Translations under genes and position numbers: made by a program
The notes under the pieces: generated by a model
What the model saw: the letters and a program-made list of their open reading frames with translations, nothing else
What the model was told of the DNA's origin: nothing
Database searches by the model: none
DNA from: Cheiracanthium punctorium
Lineage: Eukaryota > Arthropoda > Arachnida > Araneae > Cheiracanthiidae
NCBI GenBank assembly: GCA_038373885.1
Contig: JAWZYV010012520.1
Coordinates: 217,962 to 281,961 of the forward strand
Length of the DNA: 64,000 bases
Direction: 5' to 3'
In this document: positions 37,513 to 47,907 of the stretch, one piece after another
Layout of the letters: each line of letters opens with the position of its first letter
How positions within the stretch are numbered: position 1 is the stretch's first letter

Positions 37513-38270
37513 TCGTAAAAATAGCATCAATGAATTCAGAAGACCTCAAAACGTGTCAATACACCAAAATCTCGAATTCGAATTTTTTCATGATTACAAT
37601 ACTTTCCTTACATTATACATGTTCGGAAAGTAAAAATGCATTATCCTAAGCTTGGATAATACATTTTTACGGATAGAAACTAACTACAGGTAAGTTCTTA
37701 TGCTTTCTGTGTAATTAATTACCATGGAATGCAAACACCAACGTTCCTACACGAAACTTACAGACACGAGTAATATAAAACCTTCATTACCGTTATGTAT
37801 TATTCATTTCTTAAACGTTTTTCATGAGTTTCAAACGTGGCTACAAATCTTATATTTGCAAATGAAAGAAGATAAGTTAGATTCTGTAATTGCTATAGAA
37901 ATATTAGTTTGTACCGTACCTTATCCGAATGTCATAGTCGGGATATTTTATTAATACAAAGTATTATTGAAGGAATATTTTAAGTTTGGCGTCCTAGTTA
38001 TATAGGCTGTGAGCAGTACCATCTGGAGTACTGCAGTAAATGTTATTTATAACATTAGCAATTAAGCGCATGCGGGTATATTATAAACTTCAACTAGTAT
38101 AGGTATATAGCTTCCAGTGATAAAACTAGTGACGGAGCATTAGAGAAAGTAAATCATTAAATTAAATACTACGCAATTAATTGCATTGAATTAGTAATCA
38201 ATTAAATGCGTATTAGAATTACTCGTAACATACGATTGAAGGATACTGTCTCAATCGTGTGATCTCTAAC
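36820..38270 (+). repeat. Dispersed repeat A (copy 2), split by the element at 36991
   Basis: It resumes after 37631 and continues collinear with copies at 29290 and 47090. In the copy at 47090 the corresponding site reads AACCTCAAAAAATGTATTATC, without the insertion. Confidence 0.65.
36991..37631. mobile_element. Element with internal 177-bp tandem unit, copy 2
   Basis: Same ends and internal units as at 36047. The left flank CTAAAAAAATC and right flank AAAAATGCATT, compared with the empty site at 47260-47285, suggest a 7-8 bp A-rich target duplication. A GT/AC microsatellite palindrome lies at 37468-37508. Confidence 0.7.
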
Positions 38271-38359
38271 CTATACTCGTTCGAAAAATCACTCAAAATA
38301 CTGGTGTTAAAGGATAAAGTAATTAAAAAACTTTGTAAAAAACACACATTAGAAGTAAT

Positions 38360-38420
38360 AGGTAAGAGGATACGCACGTTTCGTTCAAAAATTGTTTTGA
38401 ACTTCATCAGTCCAAGCCCT
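38360..38420 (-). ncRNA. Hammerhead ribozyme, minus-strand copy
   Basis: Mirror image of the plus-strand copy. CTGATGA occupies 38410-38404 and GAAA 38382-38379 on the minus strand, with the same stems. It is identical over the ribozyme. Confidence 0.7.
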
Positions 38421-38503
38421 TCGTCGTAAAGAACACATGGAACTGAAAATATATAAACAAGTGTGTGTTACTGTCTTTCTTTTTAGTTTTTATTAAAAAA
38501 AAA

Positions 38504-38556
<53 letters not shown>

Positions 38557-38874
38557 CGCTATTGTGCTGTCCTGTTCGTGGTTTTTATTTTATATAAAAA
38601 AAAAAACAAGTGTGCTATTTGTTTTTTGTTTGTTTGTTCTGTTTTCTCTTTGTTGTGTGTGTGTTTGTACTAGTGTGTTCCCTTTATTATTATTATTTTT
38701 TTTTATTTATTCCTTTTTTATTTCTGTTTTTTTTGTGCTTCTTTCCTTTCCTTTTTATCCCATATTTTAATTTTTTTTCTCCCCTCTCCGTGGTTTTGTT
38801 CGACTATTCTTTGCCCCTTGTGGCAACATCTTGCTTGTTTATCTGTTTTCAGTTTCCTGTGTTCTTTACGACGA

Positions 38875-38935
38875 AGGGCTTGGACTGATGAAGTTCAAAA
38901 CAATTTTTGAACGAAACGTGCGTATCCTCTTACCT
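38875..38935 (+). ncRNA. Hammerhead ribozyme, plus-strand copy
   Basis: Core CTGATGA at 38885-38891 and GAAA at 38913-38916. Stem II is eight perfect pairs (38893-38900 with 38905-38912) closed by loop CAAT. Stem III is minimal (A-T, C-G around loop GTGC). The predicted cleavage is after GTA at 38924. Stem I forms from GGA 38882-38884 with TCC 38925-38927 and AGG 38875-38877 with CCT 38933-38935 across an internal loop, a type I layout. One extra A (38892) lies between the core and stem II. Confidence 0.72.
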
Positions 38936-39327
38936 ATTACTTCTTATGTGTGTTTTTTACAAAGTTTTTTAATTACTCTATACTCGTTCTTTTTCATGCA
39001 TGTTTTTCACGTATGCGCTTTTTTTTTTCGTGGTTCCGGTAAGGGACAAACTAGAAGTGGTAACCCTAAAAAACTACTTTCACTTATGAAAATAAGTCTT
39101 AGTTTATATTGTAGTTTCCTTAACTAGACAGGTGGTTTATCGCAAGAAATTTACCCCGTCAATGTTCGATCATAAATTATTGTTTGAGAAAGTAGTGAAT
39201 TTAATAAAACAAAACTTGCGTATGTTAGCATTTCCATTAAACTGGTGCAATTAAGAAATACTGTAATTGATTTAAAAATAAATTCATTGTATTTTTATAA
39301 TTTTTTTTACATTTTCTAGTGTACGCA

Positions 39328-39510
39328 TAGTATTAACTAACAATATGTAATAATAAGTAATAATAGTATATGTAATAATAGTATTAACTAACAATATGTA
39401 ATAATAAGTAATAATAGTATATGTAATAATAGTATTAACTAACAATATGTAATAATAAGTAATAATAGTATATGTAATAATAGTATTAACTAACAATATG
39501 TAACAATATG
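39328..39510. repeat. 51-bp minisatellite
   Basis: TATTAACTAACAATATGTAA recurs at 39331, 39382, 39433 and 39484. The unit is a multiple of three, so a repeated open frame appears on the minus strand without meaning. Confidence 0.9.
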
Positions 39511-39539
39511 TAGCAGTACAGTGTACAGATATTTCGCTT

Positions 39540-40361
39540 TTAAGCTCGTTTTAGTAGTTTTACACTAATTCGCTTATTATACTTAACCGATAGTAAAAGG
39601 TAAGGACTTCTTAAAAATACAAACAAATAGTAACCTTGATATGCGCAAATCTTAAACATTAATTTATCCGTAAATGCTTTATTATTACAATACTCGAAAT
39701 AGGAAAAAAGAACTGAGAAAATTACATTTTCTTTAAGAAAAGGAAGTTTACTTACAAAAAAAATGACTAATGAATTGATGAAAGCTCGTTCAGTAAAAAA
39801 AAGATGTATTCAGTCAGAGAATAAAGAAAATTGTAAAATTAACCTCCCAAAAAAGTATTTCCTTAATCAAGCTCTTAATTTACTTATCTCTCAGCACTGT
39901 TTCCATTTCTCGTAAAATATTCCTTTTATCTTTGTCTGAGGACACTAAATAAATATGTAAATAGACCATTTCTTTATATACGAAAATAAATACTTCTTTT
40001 TCGAAATGGTTAAACCTACAGTGCATTCCATTAGCTGATTCTTCTTAATGCACTATTCTCTTTTACTTCTCACTTTAAGAAAAATGCTTCTTATTTTAAA
40101 AGGGAAAGTGTCAGCTTTGTTAGAAATATCCAAAAAGTGTTTTTCGATCACTGATAATTAAGTTGAACGTACAATGCATTTATCAGCATCGTGGTTTTTT
40201 GAGAGTACCAAAAAATGAAATGCAACTTACTTGAATAAACTGTGTTTATTTTACTATTGATATTATAGATCTGGATCTATACAAAGGTACAAAAATACTC
40301 AAATATCATTTCTATACTCTCAGAAAAACTCGCCTTTATACTTCAGTTTATAGCTGATATT
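39540..40361 (+). repeat. Dispersed repeat B (copy 3)
   Basis: Collinear with 33750-34398. At its end a roughly 80-bp segment (GATCTATACAAAGGTACAAA and on) is present before (40268) and again after (40887) the TTAA element at 40366. Confidence 0.6.
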
Positions 40362-40365
40362 TTAA

Positions 40366-40872
40366 CCCTTTAACGAGCAGTGTTCCCGCTCTGGGAACAC
40401 CAAACTCTGACATTTTGACTGTTGCCAGTCACGGAGAATAGATTTGATTTCTATAAAAATAGTTGCGAGTGACATAGCTCCACGAGAATCCTTTACTTTT
40501 TAGCACGTCATTTCCCACAAAACAATTCTCACGATTCTTTTTAACATCACTGACATCTGATAAAAAATGGAAGAATGCGAGAAGAGCTGGATAGATTGCC
40601 CAATGCTGAAAAAAGGGCAGCCCTTGCCATCGCTCGACTTAACTACCAGCAAGAGGGCGGACGATCGAAACTTGCATCGCGTGCCACAGATCTAGAGATC
40701 CTTTTTTGACAAAGCTGGCTGTGCCGCACAGCCAGCCTTGTCTGAAAAGAGTCTCTAGATCTGTGGCACACTATGAACGTTTCGATCGTCCGCCCTCTTG
40801 CTGGTAGTTAAGTCGAGCGATGGCAAGGGCTGCCCTTTTTTCAGCATTGGGAAAGGGTTGCGCTTCAAAGGG
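40366..40872. mobile_element. 507-bp piggyBac-type MITE with a long internal hairpin, copy 1
   Basis: TTAA stands at 40362-40365 and 40873-40876. Ends are CCCTTTAACGAGCAG and the inverse of CCCTTTGAAGCGCAA. A palindrome GTGTTCCCGCTCTGGGAACAC is just inside the left end. An internal hairpin pairs 40599-40708 with 40741-40851. The reverse-oriented second copy is at 47908. Confidence 0.85.
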
Positions 40873-41004
40873 TTAAAGATATGAATCTATACAATGGTAC
40901 AAAGATACTCAAATCTCATTTCTAGACTCAGAAACACTCGTCTTAGGTGTCTGACAGTGATTTACTGATAAGAATGGTGTAGTTCTCAATGGGTAGATCA
41001 ACGT

Positions 41005-41072
41005 TTCTCATACTGTGGGGCGCGCACCCCAAGGGGGACGCAGAGCGTTTGCAGGGGGGGAGGGGGGGGAAA
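41005..41072 (+). mobile_element. Possible hAT end fragment
   Basis: GTTTCTCATACTGTGGGGCG followed by CGCACCCCAAGGGGGACGC resembles the outer end of some hAT MITEs. No second end is seen. Confidence 0.3.
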
Positions 41073-41617
41073 GAAAAACCAAAGAGCAAGTAGTGATGCA
41101 TGTTTTTGAAATATCATATTATTTATTCTCATTTTTACTCAAAAATATATTCCTTGTCGCTTAAGATGTTCAAAATTCGACTAAATGTTCATTATTCTCT
41201 CGTTTCCTACCCTTTATATTTAGAAGAATGTTGCTATTTGCCTAAGAAAATTAATAAAACAAATTCTGTGTCTCTACGTGGAATAGTTTCAGAGATATAT
41301 CCATTTGAAAATTTTGGCGTTTGTCGCCAAGCAATAAGGGATGTCTACAAAGTCAGGAATAGAAAAATGTAGTTACTTTTTAAAGATGTTAATTTATGTT
41401 AATGGTCACTCTATAGACGCAGTTGACTTCTCAAATTGCAATTTAGCAAGCATTTTCCTATAACGCATGTTTCGCAGTTTCTAGTGAAAGGTATCACACC
41501 ATAGTTACCCACAACATTATTTTGTCATTCTGTTTTACACTTTAAAATCCCTTCTCTAGAAGCCTGACGTAATGAGTGGATGACCCACTCCAAAAAGACT
41601 AAATTTTTTCTGCTTAA

Positions 41618-42193
41618 CCCGTAAGCACGCGCTTCTACTTTTCTTACCCCATTTTGTCTTCTTTATATTTTTGACTAAAAACGTTTTAAAAACAAATGTG
41701 TGGACTTATAACATAAAATACATCAGTTCTGTTACGTTTCATGGGAAGAAATCGTGGTTTTTATATTTATTTAGAGATTTTCCGGCAGTTTCTTTAAATA
41801 CCATGCTTTCTGAGAAGAAAATCGCATAGGATATGCTTTATACCTAAAAACACTCATTACTTTATTAATAGGATATTAATTTCATTTAATAGCCTTTTGT
41901 CAATACATACCAGTAGTTTAACGTTCATTTATAGTTAATTCGCATTTAGTTTATACTTAGTTTACGTTAAAAACGTAATGAAACGTTGTTAGTCGCGCGG
42001 GAGTATTGAATCCCAAAGTGGAATTTTCTTCCCTTCCGGATAACAAAGAAACGAAATTCCTTCACTCACCCCAACTAGATCTTGACTTTGAAAGGTAGAA
42101 GACGGGCCAAACTTGTTCTCAAAAAATTTCTCCCATTTTACGAAGAAAAAAAGTCGCTGGGGTGAGATTGACCCCAACGCGCCTGCTTACGGG
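41618..42193. mobile_element. 576-bp piggyBac-type MITE
   Basis: Ends CCCGTAAGCACGCGC and GCGCCTGCTTACGGG, with TTAA at 41614-41617 and 42194-42197. The right TTAA is also the left TTAA of the next element. Confidence 0.8.
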
Positions 42194-42197
42194 TTAA

Positions 42198-42517
42198 CGC
42201 TTTGAAGACGGGCGGTCGATTTTTCAACCAAGCCGTAAAACAACTTAAAGGACGGGCCTAGTTCATATTTCGACCAACTAATGCTTTCCCCCTCTGTAAT
42301 TGTTCACCTGTACTGGACCGGCGGGGAGAGATGTCAACATTCATCCATCAATTGAGTTGCACCCCAGTAGTTAGTTTTACTTCGGGGGGCGGGAAAGAGT
42401 AATCCATCAATGATTGTTGCACAAATAGCTAAGAGTCACTGCTATGGGGGAAAGCATTTTTCAGATGCTCCCGTCCTTCTGAAACAGCACGGCCAAAATT
42501 TCCCCGCCGTGAAAAGG
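42198..42517. mobile_element. 320-bp piggyBac-type MITE sharing a TTAA with its neighbour
   Basis: It begins CGCTTTGAAGACGGGCGG and ends CCCCGCCGTGAAAAGG, a loose match of ends, followed by TTAA at 42518-42521. Inner parts fold back (AATGCTTTCCCCC at 42280 against GGGGGAAAGCATT at 42446). Confidence 0.65.
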
Positions 42518-42929
42518 TTAAAGTAAAACGATAGCGATCATTTTAGGTAAAAATACACGTTTGAACACGCTTAATTGTCTTTCGAACAATGGGGCGATTA
42601 TTTAATATTCATCAACCCATAGTGAGTCCCCTAAAGTAAAGATTTTTTTCACGTGAAAACCAACGCCAACACATTAGGTAAAGCGGTGTAAGTCATCATT
42701 TTTGAAAATAAATTTTTTACTAACTATTCCACGTAAAGTCACGGGTTTTGTTTTATTAATTTCCTTAAGCAAAGACCAACATACTTCTAAATATAAAGGG
42801 TAGGAAAAGAGGGACCGTATAAAAATTAAATTTCATATTTTAATACGCTTACTATCCCCAGTAAAAATGCCATAAGCAACTCTTAATTCGACGAACTTCT
42901 CTAATTGGAAGTATGTTTCGATCACTTAC

Positions 42930-43735
42930 TGTTTAAAAAATAATCGCCTTAACATCTATATTGAATCACCCGATATTTTAAACCGTAAGTGATAGAAGTA
43001 TAATTTCAATTAGAAAAGTTCGTCTAATAAATAGTAGCTTTCAGATATGGCAATTTTTACTTGGGGCTGTACACATATTAAAATATGAAAAAAAATAATC
43101 GTTATACGTTCTCTCCTTTCCTATCAGCTATATTTAGAAAAAAAATTTCTAAAAAAATTTTTCTAAATTTTTTAGATCTTATTTTTCAGATCTAAAAATT
43201 TTAGATCTTATTTTTTAATCCGTTTAAAAAATAATCGCTTTAACATCTATATTGAATCACCCGATATTTTAAACCGTAAGTGATAGAAGTATACTTTCAA
43301 TTAGAAAAAGTTCGTCTAATAAATAGTAGCTTTCAGATATGGCAATTTTTACTTGGGGCTGTACACATATTAAAATATGAAAAAAAATAATCGTTATACG
43401 TTCTCTCCTTTCCTATCAGCTATATTTAGAAAAAAAAGATCTAAAAATTTTTTCTAAATTTTTTAGATCTTATTTTTTAGATCTAAAAATTTTAGATCTT
43501 ATTTTTTAATCCGTTTAAAAAATAATCGCTTTAACATCTATATTGAATCACCCGATATTTTAAACCGTAAGTGATAGAAGTATACTTTCAATTAGAAAAG
43601 TTCGTCTAATAAATAGTAGCTTTCAGATATGGCATTTTTTACTAGGGGCTGTACACATATTAAAATATGAAAAAAATAATCGTTATACGTTTTCTCCTTT
43701 CTTATCAGCTATATTTAGAAAAATTTTGCTCTGTA
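42930..43735. repeat. Tandem array, 291-bp unit, about 2.8 copies
   Basis: TTGAATCACCCGATATTTTA starts at 42961, 43252 and 43543. Each unit holds AGATCT-rich short palindromes (TTTTTTAGATCTTA, AGATCTAAAAATTTTAGATC). Parts of the unit occur inverted at 42830-42930 and again near 44460-44610, so the array sits in a larger inverted-repeat structure. Confidence 0.85.
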
Positions 43736-43879
43736 TCTAAAAAGGTAAGTAAAAAATATTATTTTTCTGAGTGGAATACTTACCGAGGCATCGCAAGATA
43801 AAAATTTTAGCATTTGTCTAAACATTAAGGGAATGTCAAAAAAATGAGATAAATAAAATTACTTTTCATCTCATATTAT

Positions 43880-43957
43880 CCCTACTAGCAATTTTGCTCG
43901 GGCGACCACCGGCCACGTAGCCAGCCGATGATGGCCCGAGCAAAATTGCTAGTAGGG
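43880..43957. mobile_element. 78-bp hairpin MITE, CCCTACTA type, target duplication AT
   Basis: The outer 24 bases (CCCTACTAGCAATTTTGCTC and four more) are a perfect inverted repeat, the best preserved in the window. AT stands at 43878-43879 and 43958-43959. Confidence 0.88.
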
Positions 43958-44618
43958 ATATTTTATGTTAGTGGTCATTCGACCGCTGCATTTGACTCCT
44001 GGAAATCTTATTTTAGTTAGAAGTTTTCGGTAATACATGTTTGCCAGCTTGTAGTGAACGTTAACTCCCATCATTATTGTACTTTCTGCATTACACTTAG
44101 AAATTCCTTCTCTAATAGCGTGACGTATTTAGTGAATGACCGCCCAAAAGACTAAATTGTCGATAATTTCATAACGCAGTATCGGGTAAAATTGTACCTG
44201 TTACTTTAGGGCGTTTGAGTGCCTTTAATCAACATTTTCCGACAAAGAGCATCATTTAAGTTTTATCAAATCACAGTTGGTCCATAATGCAAATATGTTT
44301 TAGCCTGAAAATGGACGCCAACACAGAAGGTAAAGTGGTTTACGTCGTCATTTTTGACATTGAATATCTTGCTAACTATTTAACTGGAAAACATGGGATT
44401 TTTTAAGTAATTTTCTTAGACACAGGACATTTTTCTAAAGATAACTGATAGAAAAGGAGGAACCGTATGAAAATTAAATTTCACATTTTAATATGTATTC
44501 AGCCTCTAGTAAAAAAATCACAAATATGAAAGCTACTTTTTATTTGGCGAAATTTTCGAATTGAAAGTGTTTCTATTCTTTAGGGTTTAAAAGGTAATCG
44601 CTTTAACATTTATTTTAA

Positions 44619-45720
44619 ACTAGCTGCTACCCGCGACTTCGTCCGCGTCGGCTTTAGAGTTAGTTCCCAAAAGAAATGAAGCATGTGTGAATAACACATA
44701 TGTTTGCGACAAAAGAAACTGCATTTAAATATCATTTGCTTTTTACTTATTTTATATAGTATAATGCGTGGTAGTATACTTCATTTAAAATAAGAGAGTA
44801 AGCAGAGTTACTAAATTTAGATTTTTTTCAGGCATTTGGCGAATACATTTACGACAGTATTTGCTAACTGTTTTTGTTGTTCTTGTGAAAGAAATATTTA
44901 TGCTATAGAATGAATTTTAGCCTACGTTAATCAGGAATAGTGCAGCTTTTTCTTAGCGAAAAAGTTTTAGAATCGGTTCTATAGTTACAGAGATACCCAG
45001 AGAGCGTAATGTATTAGAATTATTTTGAGTGTTCCTGTAAAGGAACTATTTGCGCTACATGTATGAATTTTAGCCTATAATACTCAAAAATAGTGTAGCT
45101 TACTAACAGTGAAAAAAGTTTTGGAATCGGTTCAGTACTTACAGAGAATACACATAGAGCGTAATGTAATTCTTATGAGTATCCCTGTAAAAGAACTATT
45201 TGTGATATATGTATAAAAGGTATCCTATAACACTCAGGGTCCCACCAGTGTCTAAGAAGTTCTACTCTCAAAACTGGAAGGCTGGAAGTGCCAGGTTCAA
45301 CCCCTGGTCGAGCCTGTCGACCTAGCCGCTCGCAGTTTTTCGCGGTTTTCTCCAAAACCTCGCGTAAATACGGGCTATTATCCCTTAGCAAGTTCCCCAC
45401 AGAGGAATAACCCATATAGGCCTAGGACCCTAGTGCAGTCAATCGGTCTTAATCCACAAACAAACAAACAATAATACTCAGGAATAGTGTAACTAAGTTT
45501 TAGAATCGGTTTAGTAGCTATAAAGTTTCCATAGAGCGCAATACATTACAATTATTTTGAATGTTTTTGTAAAAGAATTATTTATGCTATATGCTTGAAA
45601 GGTTGCCTGTATGTTAATCCAGGGCATAAGCTATCTTCATTACGAATTTTTCCAAATCCGTTCAGCAATTTGTGTGTAATTCAGTCAAAAACATCTAAAC
45701 ACACAAACGTACACATTTTT
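44619..45720 (+). mobile_element. RTE-like non-LTR 3' module array
   Basis: It starts ACTAGCTGCTACCCGCGACT, a phrase common at the start of 3' modules of arthropod RTE-like elements and their SINEs. It continues with three or more diverged units of about 200 bp containing TTTTAGAATCGGTT and GTAAAAGAACTATTT, and ends ACAAACGTACACATTTTT. No reverse transcriptase is present. Interrupted by a SINE. Confidence 0.6.
45239..45470 (+). repeat. tRNA-derived SINE (third family) with 12-bp target duplication
   Basis: B-box CCAGGTTCAACCCCTGG near 45292. The body contains GCGGTTTTCTCCAAAACC, similar to the first SINE family, and the tail is (ACAA)n. The flanks ATAACACTCAGG (45227-45238) and ATAATACTCAGG (45471-45482) are the target duplication, and neighbouring modules show the uninterrupted TATAATACTCA. 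Confidence 0.85.
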
Positions 45721-45725
45721 TAATG

Positions 45726-46207
45726 ACTATGTCATTTTATCTCTCAATACCCTTATTGAAAAACGTGTCCCAAAAATGCGACATAATAAAGCGACATAAA
45801 AAATCGACATAATTTTACACGTATTTAAATACTATTAGTTCACAACAGCTTTAATATCGAGATTAAAGCAATCTTTAGTCTCGATATTGTTACACTATTT
45901 CGTAAGCTGTAGAATATGCTTCACATGTATTTTTTACATATATTCAAATATTATTAGTTCACAACAGCTTTAATCTATTGTTACAATATTTCGTAAGCTG
46001 TAGAATATGCACCACATGTATTTTTCTATAAATAGGTTACACTCATAAAAATTTCAACATAGGGTTACCAGGCGAACCCTATATACGCGAAAGATGAGCA
46101 ATAAAATGCCAAGTTAATTAATATAGTTTTAATATGGCAATAATAAAACTAAAAAATTAGGGGGGTTCAGGGGGATCTCCCCCTGACGAGGCTCGAACAG
46201 CCGAGAT
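45726..46207 (-). repeat. Dispersed repeat, copy 2 (reverse of 28685-29042)
   Basis: It reads from GACTATGTCATTTTATCTCT to CCTGACGAGGCTCGAACAGC, the reverse of copy 1. It is longer because an internal segment (TATTAGTTCACAACAGCTTT, then a hairpin AATATCGAGATTAAAGC...) is duplicated. Confidence 0.65.
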
Positions 46208-47062
46208 TTTATATTATTGCTAAGATTTGGAAATTTATGAAGAAACACATTTGGTTTTTTCTTTCTAATGCTTTTTAATTTGGCGTAAAATCAACATAAT
46301 TTCCATACCATTTCATGTTTTTCAAATGCATGTTTATCTGAAAATAGAATTTCAGCTTTATTTCAAAAGCATAAATCATTTTGTGCGGGCGATAAAACGG
46401 TTTTTAATTAATAATTAGAAAAGTATTTAAAATTTCAACATTCTGAGCCTCAGGTGCACAGTCATGGGCTTCTAAGCTCAAATTTTCAAAGCTCTGCTTT
46501 CTGTAGATTTGTCTGTAGAACATTCATTTTTATTATTATTGATAGATAGATTTGGCATAAAACTGGCATAATTTCCGTGGAATTTAATGTTTTTCAGATG
46601 CACGCACGCGCTTCTTTATTGAAGCAATAGCATTCTTGTTAGCTCAAAATAGGGATGGACGCGAGACGACATTTTGCGAGACGAGACAGAGATTTACAGC
46701 TTTTTTGCGAGACGAGACAAACATTTTTAACATTATGATATAGGGATTTTTGCGAGACGAGACAAGCTTTTCGGATGTTTTGCGAGACGCGAGACACCAA
46801 TTTTTCGTCTCGCGTCCATCCCTACCTCAAAACATGATTCATTTGATTGATACGGGCGAAACTCGCCAAGCATGGCAACGTAAAAACGGTTTTTAATTAA
46901 TAATTAAAAAAGTAATTAAAAATCTAAAATTCTAATTATCCTATAACCAACTCCAGGGTCCCCTTTATATCTAAACCAAAATGCATCCTAATCGATTCAG
47001 TGGTTTAGGCGTGAAAGCGTAACAAACAAACAAACTCACTTTCGCATTTATAATATTAGTTA
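46208..47062 (+). mobile_element. Non-LTR retroelement 3' end, duplicated modules
   Basis: The modules GGCATAAAA.TGGCATAATTTCC and AAACGGTTTTTAATTAATAA each occur twice. The end AAACAAACAAACTCACTTTC followed by GCATTTATAATATTAGT is typical of RTE-like 3' ends in arthropods. A hAT MITE is nested at 46650. Confidence 0.6.
46650..46824. mobile_element. 175-bp hAT-type MITE rich in GCGAGACGAGAC
   Basis: Ends TAGGGATGGACGCGAGACGA and its inverse. The 8-bp flanks GCTCAAAA (46642-46649) and CCTCAAAA (46825-46832) match at 7 of 8. TTTTGCGAGACGAGACA recurs at least three times inside. The TAGGG start and 8-bp duplication point to hAT. Confidence 0.8.
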
Positions 47063-47089
47063 GGATTAGGATAGCCGGGTATAGCATAA

Positions 47090-47870
47090 TTAATACCAAC
47101 AGTTTTAATTTTCAAAATACTTTTTTTTTTACAGGTAGCATCAAATCCAATCCAATTATCGATTCCCAAGAACAGAACGTAATGAGCCTGAGCAAAATTT
47201 TCTACACGTAGAAGCCTGAATTAGATAAAGCTGTGCACTAAACATGGCTAAAATCCCTACATTATCTTAACCTCAAAAAATGTATTATCCTATGCTTGGC
47301 TGTGCTGATGAAAACTAACTACAAGAAAGCTCATCGTCTCTCGGTGTAATTAATTCCCATGCAATGCAAACATTAATGTTCATACTCGAAACTTTGAGTC
47401 ACCCGTAATTAAAACATTTATTAGCGTTATGTATTATTCATTTCTTAAACGTTTCTCGTGAGTTTCGAACATGCCTACAAATTTTTATTTGCAAATGAAA
47501 AAAAAATAAGGTTTGTTTCCGTAATTGCTACAGGAACATAGTTTTGTTCAGAGCCTTATCCCCATGCCATAATAATCACTGTATTTTATTAATACAGACA
47601 CACCGAGATGACGTTTATCATTGGTGGAAGAGGCGAAATTTGTTTACCTTGCTATAGAGGCTTTGCAAAGCCTACTATTTGGAGTATAGTAAGTGTTATA
47701 AATAGTACTCGTAATTAAGGTGCACAAAAGATTTAATTCATTAATTAGTAAGTTGATGTTTAACAAGGTATATAGCTTTTCAGCCATAAACGCAATGACT
47801 GAGCGTTAGAGAAGGTATATTATTAAATTTTACGCAATTAATTGCATTGAATTAGTAATCCAATAAGTGC
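47090..47870 (+). repeat. Dispersed repeat A (copy 3)
   Basis: Collinear with 29290-29870 and 36820-38270. It lacks the 177-bp-unit element. Homology with copy 2 may resume after the two TTAA elements, near 49080-49200 (GTGATAACCCTAAAGAAACC against GTGGTAACCCTAAAAAACTA at 39058). Confidence 0.6.
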
Positions 47871-47907
47871 GTATAAGATTTACCCTCAACTGATTCTCAA
47901 CTGTTAA

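Larger units (their letters stand above)
38283..38977. mobile_element. Penelope-like insertion with inverted ribozyme-bearing arms
   Basis: Arms 38320-38461 and 38833-38972 are near-identical in reverse orientation. Each carries a hammerhead core of the kind found in Penelope pLTRs. A 12-bp direct repeat CTATACTCGTTC flanks the insertion (38271-38282 and 38978-38989). The middle is T-rich with a TA microsatellite (38503-38556), and there is no reverse transcriptase. Inverted pLTR pairs are known in Penelope-like elements, and assigning this insertion to them rests on the ribozyme and layout. Confidence 0.65.

Noticed and set aside
38564..39127. Leucine- and phenylalanine-rich frames that look like membrane proteins.
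   Set aside because: They come from T-rich low-complexity DNA and the pLTR arm of the Penelope-like insertion.
39284..39496. Frame with a repeated 17-residue peptide.
   Set aside because: The 51-bp minisatellite unit is divisible by three, so the frame is accidental.
42930..43735. Regular repeats that might suggest a CRISPR-like array.
   Set aside because: Units are long, contiguous and have no unique spacers, and the DNA is eukaryotic.
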